A stretch of 50,469 nucleotides of DNA from a virus, in IMG/VR virus record IMGVR_UViG_3300031999_000034, positions 1 through 50,469 of that record; one strand, 5' to 3'. Below, one piece after another: positions 46,486 to 50,469 of the stretch; the first letter of the stretch is position 1; every line of letters begins with the position of its first letter. The notes beneath the pieces are model-generated. The model had not been told where the DNA came from. It did not search any database and saw only the letters and a program-made list of their open reading frames with translations. Made by a program: the position numbers and the translations under genes.

Positions 46486-47855
46486 TGGATAGGCTGCAGG
46501 CAGCGGTGATAGCGGCCCTTCTAACCAAGGATGGATGGTCCAGCTTCGGCAGCGCGCTGTCCGAGGATGTCTTCAACGACGCGGACACGCGGGCCCTGTA
46601 CATGGCGCTCGTTCGGCTGCACCCCCAGACCGGCAGCGATCTGACGTACGAATTGCTGGGTCTTGACATCATGGCCACCTACGGCGGTCGTGGCCGTGGC
46701 CCAGAACTTCTTGAGAAGGTGCAATTACTCGCGGCCATGCCGCAGGAGGACGCCGATGTCGTTAGGCAAGCTGTCGCGCGCTTTGCGTCGCGGGAACTAT
46801 CGCTCCAAGCTGCAAGATATATCGCATCGAGGGCCGACGGTGATTCCTACGATGTCAACCATGCGCAGGCTCTACTTGACCGCGCCGTGGACCTCTCTTC
46901 TGGCGTCGACACGTCAGTCATTGATTTTGACGGAGCAGATCTACCGGGAGAGGATGACTATCGGTCAGGTCTGGTTCCTACTGGTCTATCGTCTGAACTT
47001 GATTCTTGTCTCGCTGGTGGGTACGCTGCAGGTGAGCTTCTTACTTTGTTGGCACCTCCTGCTCGCGGCAAGACTTCCTATCTATGGGCTATACTCGCGT
47101 CGGCGGTGCGCCAAGGCCGCAATGGGCTTGGCATCACCCTCGAAATCAGTGTCCCGAAGTGCATCCGCCGTGTCGACCAATGGCTTACGGGGTTCACGCC
47201 GGATGAACTGATCATGAACCGAGCGGCTGTAGCTGCCAGCCGCAAGCTCCTAGCCGGCCAAATCTGGGTCAAGGATTGGGCATACAAGGGCATCACCGCC
47301 GACGACATCAAGGCGCTGGTGACTCGGATGCGCCAGAAGGGCCAGAAGGTCGACGTAATCATGGTCGATTATCTGGAGCACATGGCGCCCATCGTCAAGC
47401 GCCGGGAGGAGCGGCTGGCATACGGGCAGACGTGCAAAGAACTCCGCATGCTGGCGCAGGATCTGGACGTTGGGATCATCACGGCGTGGCAAGTAAACAG
47501 GGCCGGCAGCGATTCACACGTGCTGACACAGAAGGATGTGTCTGAGTCGTGGGAGGTTGTTAAGCACAGCGACATAATCCTCGGGCTTAATCAGAATGAC
47601 GAGGAATTACTTAATAAGGTTCTGCGGGTCAACATCATCAAGCAGCGGGAAGGCACCGTGCGCAAGATGTTTTACCTGCATTCCGATCTTGACCGCATGG
47701 TCATACACAAGCTGGAGAATCCTGTAAACGAAGACGAGCCGGTGCCGGTTCACGCGGTGGACAATATGCCCGGAAACGGGAGAGCACACGCGGAGGGAAG
47801 GAAATTGACGTTGTCCGATACTTCCCACGGCACCGGCCCCAAGGAGTTCCAATGA
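46485..47855 (+). CDS. replicative DNA helicase (DnaB / T4 gp41-like)
   Basis: A 456-residue RecA-type hexameric helicase. After an N-terminal helical DnaB-like domain (residues 1-135), Walker A is APPARGKTS (190-198), a catalytic Glu follows in LGITLEISVP (E220), Walker B is VIMVDYLEH (D295), motif H3 is VGIITAWQVNRAG, and KQREGTVRKMFYL provides the arginine finger. It unwinds DNA ahead of the polymerase with the primase at 38898. Between about 46740 and 47100 the codons are visibly more T- and A-ending than in the rest of the gene. Confidence 0.87.
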   Translation: MDRLQAAVIAALLTKDGWSSFGSALSEDVFNDADTRALYMALVRLHPQTGSDLTYELLGLDIMATYGGRGRGPELLEKVQLLAAMPQEDADVVRQAVARFASRELSLQAARYIASRADGDSYDVNHAQALLDRAVDLSSGVDTSVIDFDGADLPGEDDYRSGLVPTGLSSELDSCLAGGYAAGELLTLLAPPARGKTSYLWAILASAVRQGRNGLGITLEISVPKCIRRVDQWLTGFTPDELIMNRAAVAASRKLLAGQIWVKDWAYKGITADDIKALVTRMRQKGQKVDVIMVDYLEHMAPIVKRREERLAYGQTCKELRMLAQDLDVGIITAWQVNRAGSDSHVLTQKDVSESWEVVKHSDIILGLNQNDEELLNKVLRVNIIKQREGTVRKMFYLHSDLDRMVIHKLENPVNEDEPVPVHAVDNMPGNGRAHAEGRKLTLSDTSHGTGPKEFQ

Positions 47856-48448
47856 AAACCCGATGGGTTGTGGGTATAGACCCCGGGTTCGGCATGACGG
47901 GTGTCGTGTTGCGCCGGGAGGATTCGCGGGAAGTGACTGCGTGGGCGTGCTATTGCCTGCCTCGTGAGAACGCCCCGGGGGCACAGGTGCTGCGGTCGGC
48001 CAGTCTGGCGCAGGCGGTGGCGGACTGCATCAGCGGCTGGATTATTGAGCACGAAATCGTGGTGCTGGAGGTGTGTATTGAGTTGCCCATCTACAAACAT
48101 AACGCCGCCATCCTGATCCTGCAAATCCGGCTGTTCGAGGACATCGAGCAGGCCATGGCGCAGATGATCGTGGCACAGGTTGAGCAGTTGTGGCTTACGG
48201 AGATGTACCCAGCCACATCCAAAGCCCTGCTAACCGGCAATGGAGCCGCGAACAAGCGCCAGATGATACTGGCATCGCCATTTGCCGGGCTGGCCGAGGT
48301 GCAGGAAATCAAGGAAGCAATTGCTGACGCGTACGCGCACAGCTTGTCCGCCGGAAAGCACCAGTACGATCTTACAAGCATGAAAATGGTAGTCGTCGAG
48401 GCGTCTGCCGAAGGAAAGGGGGCAACCGATGGCGAAGATGGATCGTAA
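47852..48448 (+). CDS. RuvC-like Holliday junction resolvase
   Basis: A 198-residue RNase H-fold protein. WVVGIDPGFGMTGVVL (D10) is the RuvC opening motif, VVLEVCIELPIY brings E73 or E77 and EIKEAIADAYAHSL brings D159 (with the EAxxDA end), so the set needed for RuvC catalysis is present. It would cut four-way junctions or clear branched DNA before packaging. Starts inside the helicase stop (ATGA). Phage RuvC-like enzymes may also cut replication intermediates. Confidence 0.75.
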   Translation: MKTRWVVGIDPGFGMTGVVLRREDSREVTAWACYCLPRENAPGAQVLRSASLAQAVADCISGWIIEHEIVVLEVCIELPIYKHNAAILILQIRLFEDIEQAMAQMIVAQVEQLWLTEMYPATSKALLTGNGAANKRQMILASPFAGLAEVQEIKEAIADAYAHSLSAGKHQYDLTSMKMVVVEASAEGKGATDGEDGS

Positions 48449-48803
48449 GCACAAGGAGCTGGTACTTCGAACCGTCGCCGGAATCGAGGCGCTCGGGCTG
48501 GAGTTCTTGGGGGAACGATTCGCAATTCTGCGGGATCCCTCGGACGACGTTTCCAAGGGCGGTATCATTATTCCGGACGAGGCCAAGAGGAGTTTGCCGA
48601 AGGGTACTGTTGTGGCTGTGGGTTCTGGTGCTGATTTCGACCGGGACGAACTGCGTACCTACGCGTGCAAGGTGCTCGACCGGGTGCTGTTTACAAAGTA
48701 CGGTGGCAACACATTCAAGGTCACGCTGCCAGACGACACGGATGTCGAACTGGAACTGATCAGCGTGATAGACGTGTACATCAAGGTTGGGAGCTTGGCA
48801 TGA
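48429..48803 (+). CDS. GroES-like co-chaperonin (Cpn10)
   Basis: A 124-residue protein. The segment LGERFAILRDPSDDVSKGG then IIIPDEAKRSLPKGTVVAVG matches the GroES beta-barrel and mobile loop: strand, loop with GGIII (residues 44-48), and a KGTVVAVG strand. The end (VLDRVLFTKYGGNTFKVTLP) matches the GroES VLFxKYxG strand. Phage co-chaperonins such as T4 gp31 replace or aid GroES for capsid protein folding. Here about 25 extra residues precede the GroES core. It overlaps RuvC by 20 bases and precedes the lipoprotein gene. Confidence 0.82.
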   Translation: MAKMDRKHKELVLRTVAGIEALGLEFLGERFAILRDPSDDVSKGGIIIPDEAKRSLPKGTVVAVGSGADFDRDELRTYACKVLDRVLFTKYGGNTFKVTLPDDTDVELELISVIDVYIKVGSLA

Positions 48804-49261
48804 GGCGCTGGTGGTTGACTATTCTACTGAACTTGATCATCGTGTCAAGTATAGTAATAGGATGCTCCAAGTCCCGAGCACCAGCACCAATTCCCCCGGC
48901 ACCTGCGGACTCGTCCATCGGAATCGTGCTGGTGGGTAGGGATGACTGGAATCCTACGTCTAGACAAGACCATTGGCGGTGGACTATACCAGATACCGCG
49001 TACGGAAACGCGGAGTATTACACCGTCGAGTACAGATTTTGGGGTGGAGAGTGGCGGCACTTGGGCACTACGGCTACTAACTCGGTACTGGTTCCGCAAA
49101 GGTATTCTCCATACCAGATACGAGTTACCGCGTATTTTGGAAAGAGACTGTGGCTAGATCCGCCGTCGGCTGGGATAGGCGCAGCCAGCATGCCATCCAA
49201 TTGGGTGGAGCGTTACACCAGACCCGTAGAAAGGGCGCACAATGAAGAAGTCAAGCGTTGA
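48800..49261 (+). CDS. lipoprotein with fibronectin-III-like domain
   Basis: A 153-residue protein. MRRWWLTILLNLIIVSSIVI followed by G-C (C22) is a type II signal with the lipobox VIGC. A Pro/Ala linker (APAPIPPAPADSS) leads to a beta domain with WRWTIPDTAYGNAEYYTVEY, RFWGGEWRHLGTTATN and YSPYQIRVTAYFG, the strand order of a fibronectin type III domain. It would be attached to the host outer (or inner) membrane. Expressed from the right arm rather than the lysis cassette, it may be a superinfection-exclusion lipoprotein; o-spanin is less likely. Confidence 0.7.
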   Translation: MRRWWLTILLNLIIVSSIVIGCSKSRAPAPIPPAPADSSIGIVLVGRDDWNPTSRQDHWRWTIPDTAYGNAEYYTVEYRFWGGEWRHLGTTATNSVLVPQRYSPYQIRVTAYFGKRLWLDPPSAGIGAASMPSNWVERYTRPVERAHNEEVKR

Positions 49262-49526
49262 GGTTAAGGAAGGGCAGATTTGGAGCACGCTCCTAAAGGT
49301 GGAGTTCGTGATTCTGCACGTCGAACCCAACCATGTGGTCGCCAAGACCCGGAATCTGGCCAGCGGTAACAAGGAAATCCTTGTGCATATGGCCAAGTTT
49401 TCCAGCGGCGAACTGGTGTTCAAGGGCAACCAGCGGGGCAAGCGCGCGGCCATCTACACGGCCACTATGGGTGCCAGCGCCAACATGCTGAAGACCGGTC
49501 GTGCCCCCAAGGAGTTCACGCTGTGA
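49242..49526 (+). CDS. 94-residue beta-rich protein, unknown
   Basis: MKKSSVEVKEGQIWSTLLKV, then VEFVILHVEPNHVVAKTRNL (strand-turn-strand) and a basic helical end (NQRGKRAAIYTATMGASANM). The EGQIWST start is like the small beta proteins with a GQxW motif that occur in many phages. AAAGGG precedes ATG 49242. It overlaps the lipoprotein gene by 20 bases and the next gene by four. Confidence 0.55.
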   Translation: MKKSSVEVKEGQIWSTLLKVEFVILHVEPNHVVAKTRNLASGNKEILVHMAKFSSGELVFKGNQRGKRAAIYTATMGASANMLKTGRAPKEFTL

Positions 49527-49897
49527 CTAGAGTTTCGCACATGACAGCCGAAGTGCCGGAGTACTTGAAGGACGACGTGGCCAAACCGCTGGACGTGTAC
49601 ATCATCGAGCTTTTGAGCGATGTAAATCCGGCCATGCACATGACCATGTTGACCTCATTTGCGGCCCGCAAGGTGTACTACGGGCACTGGTCCATTACCG
49701 GCGCGAACCTTGAGCTTAGAAGGGCCGTCAGCAAGTGCCCAGTGAAGCGATGGTGGTTGGGGCTGCGCTTGCGGGCGTACAGGAGACTTCCCAATCGGGC
49801 CATGAATTTCTGGAACACAACGGCCACGGTCAACGAGTTCGCTTCCATGGAAGCTGCTAGGGAAGCCGCCATCGCCGGACGCATCATTAGGCTGTAA
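49523..49897 (+). CDS. 124-residue protein, unknown
   Basis: Starts at GTG 49523 (GTGA overlap), or at Met 7. It is helical and basic in the middle (RRAVSKCPVKRWWLGLRLRA) with a helical end (NEFASMEAAREAAIAGRIIR). No family was recognised. It is the last gene of the right arm, directly before the bidirectional terminator. Confidence 0.55.
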   Translation: MTRVSHMTAEVPEYLKDDVAKPLDVYIIELLSDVNPAMHMTMLTSFAARKVYYGHWSITGANLELRRAVSKCPVKRWWLGLRLRAYRRLPNRAMNFWNTTATVNEFASMEAAREAAIAGRIIRL

Positions 49898-49916
49898 GCT
49901 TCTATCGCCCAAAAAG

Positions 49917-49950
49917 AAGGCCCCGTACTTATCACTAGGTACGGGGCCTT
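49917..49950. terminator. bidirectional terminator between converging arms
   Basis: A perfect 12-bp stem (AAGGCCCCGTAC and its complement, arms 49917-49928 and 49939-49950) with a ten-base loop. An A-run precedes it and a T-run follows, so it can stop transcripts from both directions. It lies between the last right-arm gene and the second spanin-like gene. Confidence 0.93.
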
Positions 49951-49955
49951 TTGCG

Positions 49956-50396
49956 TTATCTAGTAGCTATCGCGCCCATGTACACGGCGCCAGCGGTCAA
50001 CAGGATGTCCTTGATTCTATCCCACGAACTGGACTTGCTGGCGGCCAGCACCCGCTCGTAGGACGCAGCATCTGACGCCAGCCGTCCGCGCCAGAACCTC
50101 TCATTGGTGGTAAGATTGCTGTCCATCTCCGCGAGCGCCGCATCCCGGTACGCGATGATGAGGTCAAGGCTGTCGATTACCGCCGTCGCCCGCACCAGCA
50201 TCGACTCCGGCACCAGCACCGAGTCCGGCGGCGCCTCCGCGCTCGAGCCGGCTGGCCAGATCAGCAGCAGCATCGCCAGTGTGAGGACGAGCGGCCAGTG
50301 CGGCCTTGGCTTCGGCTTCGGCCAGCTTGCGGCGGGCTGCCTGCGTATTGTGAAGAGCCGCTTGGTAATTTTCGCGGAGTTTCCGATCTTCCTCAC
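49956..50396 (-). CDS. second spanin-like protein, overlapping in another frame, no lipobox
   Basis: A 146-residue protein starting at GTG 50396, seven bases after AGGAG; an upstream GTG at 50447 has weaker signals. A basic N-terminus of about 30 residues precedes a hydrophobic segment (WPLVLTLAMLLLIWPAGSSA), then a periplasmic-type stretch with a helical part (ATAVIDSLDLIIAYRDAALA; ASDAASYERVLAASKSSSWD), and a short hydrophobic C-terminus (ILLTAGAVYMGAIATR). It overlaps the Rz-like gene by 233 bases in another frame, as Rz1 does, but the leader has no Cys. A second membrane-spanning C-terminus may replace lipid anchoring. It is the last gene of the left arm. Confidence 0.55.
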   Translation of the reverse strand: MRKIGNSAKITKRLFTIRRQPAASWPKPKPRPHWPLVLTLAMLLLIWPAGSSAEAPPDSVLVPESMLVRATAVIDSLDLIIAYRDAALAEMDSNLTTNERFWRGRLASDAASYERVLAASKSSSWDRIKDILLTAGAVYMGAIATR

Positions 50397-50469
50397 GGCG
50401 CTTCTCCTCTTCCTTGATCTTGATATTGCTGCTAACCTTGCGCCCACCGAGAATCCCCAGCAGGAACAG
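50164..50469 (-). CDS. Rz-like spanin, 3' part (begins at 202 on the circular map)
   Basis: Same gene as 1-202, seen at the right end of the window where its first 11 codons are missing. The coiled-coil part (KIKEEEKRREEDRKLRENYQ, then AALHNTQAARRKLAEAEAKA) continues to an Ala/Gly/Asp-rich C-terminus and TGA at 50164. The copy at this end has Asn where the left copy has Asp, at the C/T mismatch of the redundant ends. Confidence 0.6.
   Translation of the reverse strand: MFLLGILGGRKVSSNIKIKEEEKRREEDRKLRENYQAALHNTQAARRKLAEAEAKAALAARPHTGDAAADLASRLERGGAAGLGAGAGVDAGAGDGGNRQP
50301..50469. repeat. terminal redundancy, right copy
   Basis: Matches bases 1-169 at 168 of 169 positions. The window should be treated as a circle of 50300 bases for map purposes, and features in this copy should not be counted twice. 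Confidence 0.93.

Noticed and set aside
46663-47211. Second plus-strand frame of 182 codons inside the helicase
   Set aside because: It lies in the codon-shifted stretch and is open by chance; the helicase frame carries Walker A there.
1-50469. Temperate lifestyle genes (integrase, repressor, attachment site)
   Set aside because: None could be recognised on either strand; unknown small genes leave a little doubt.

Overview
This window is one complete tailed-phage (Caudoviricetes) genome assembled as a linear contig. Bases 1-169 and 50301-50469 are the same sequence with one mismatch, and a spanin-like gene reads through the join, so the true map is a circle of about 50.3 kb. Packaging and head genes (TerS, TerL, a P22-gp1-like portal, scaffold, Mu-gpT-like capsid protein), a gp10-like tail protein, a beta-helix tailspike and large internal virion proteins indicate a short-tailed (podovirus-like) particle. 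A T7-lysozyme-type amidase plus a spanin-like pair indicate a Gram-negative host. No integrase, repressor or transposase was recognised, so a virulent lifestyle is likely. The host genus cannot be read from the sequence.

Layout. The genome has two divergent arms that start from a roughly 1 kb non-coding, repeat-rich region (about 27.93-28.94 kb). The left arm (minus strand, 27.9 to 0 kb, continuing across the join to 49.96 kb) is the late arm. In order of transcription it carries a near-consensus promoter, a 19-codon membrane peptide, an HNH endonuclease, tRNA-Met and tRNA-Ile, TerS, TerL, a small beta-protein, portal, two tiny genes, scaffold, two head proteins, capsid, a small capsid-associated protein and a hairpin terminator. 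It continues with a glycosyltransferase, a beta-helix/Ig fibre, several small virion proteins (three look like paralogues), adaptor, gp10-like protein, tailspike, a GNAT acetyltransferase and three internal virion proteins. It ends with the lysis block: membrane protein, amidase, GNAT, holin-like protein and two overlapping spanin-like genes.

The right arm (plus strand, 28.9 to 49.9 kb) is the early/middle arm. Its first half (28.9-38 kb) holds many small uncharacterised genes, a DUF932 protein, a gp88-like Cys-rich protein and a protein with eleven 15-residue repeats. This part also has RNA-like inverted repeats and sigma70-type promoters. The second half (38-49.9 kb) is the replication and recombination block: PD-(D/E)XK nuclease, zinc-ribbon membrane protein, primase, duplicated KOW-like protein, family A DNA polymerase with a UDG-like N-terminus, gp32-like SSB, Cas4/RecB-like nuclease, dNMP kinase, a second glycosyltransferase, DnaB/gp41-like helicase and RuvC-like resolvase. 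A GroES-like co-chaperonin and a lipoprotein follow. The two arms converge on a 12-bp-stem bidirectional terminator at 49917-49950.

Most genes overlap as ATGA, TAATG or TGATG, so translation is strongly coupled. The best regulatory candidates are a helically phased iteron-like array (28231-28334), a covarying hairpin placed before two ribosome-binding sites (30661 and 31238), and four TTGACA-N17-TAnnnT promoters. Functions given here come from motifs and gene order read by eye; no database search was run.
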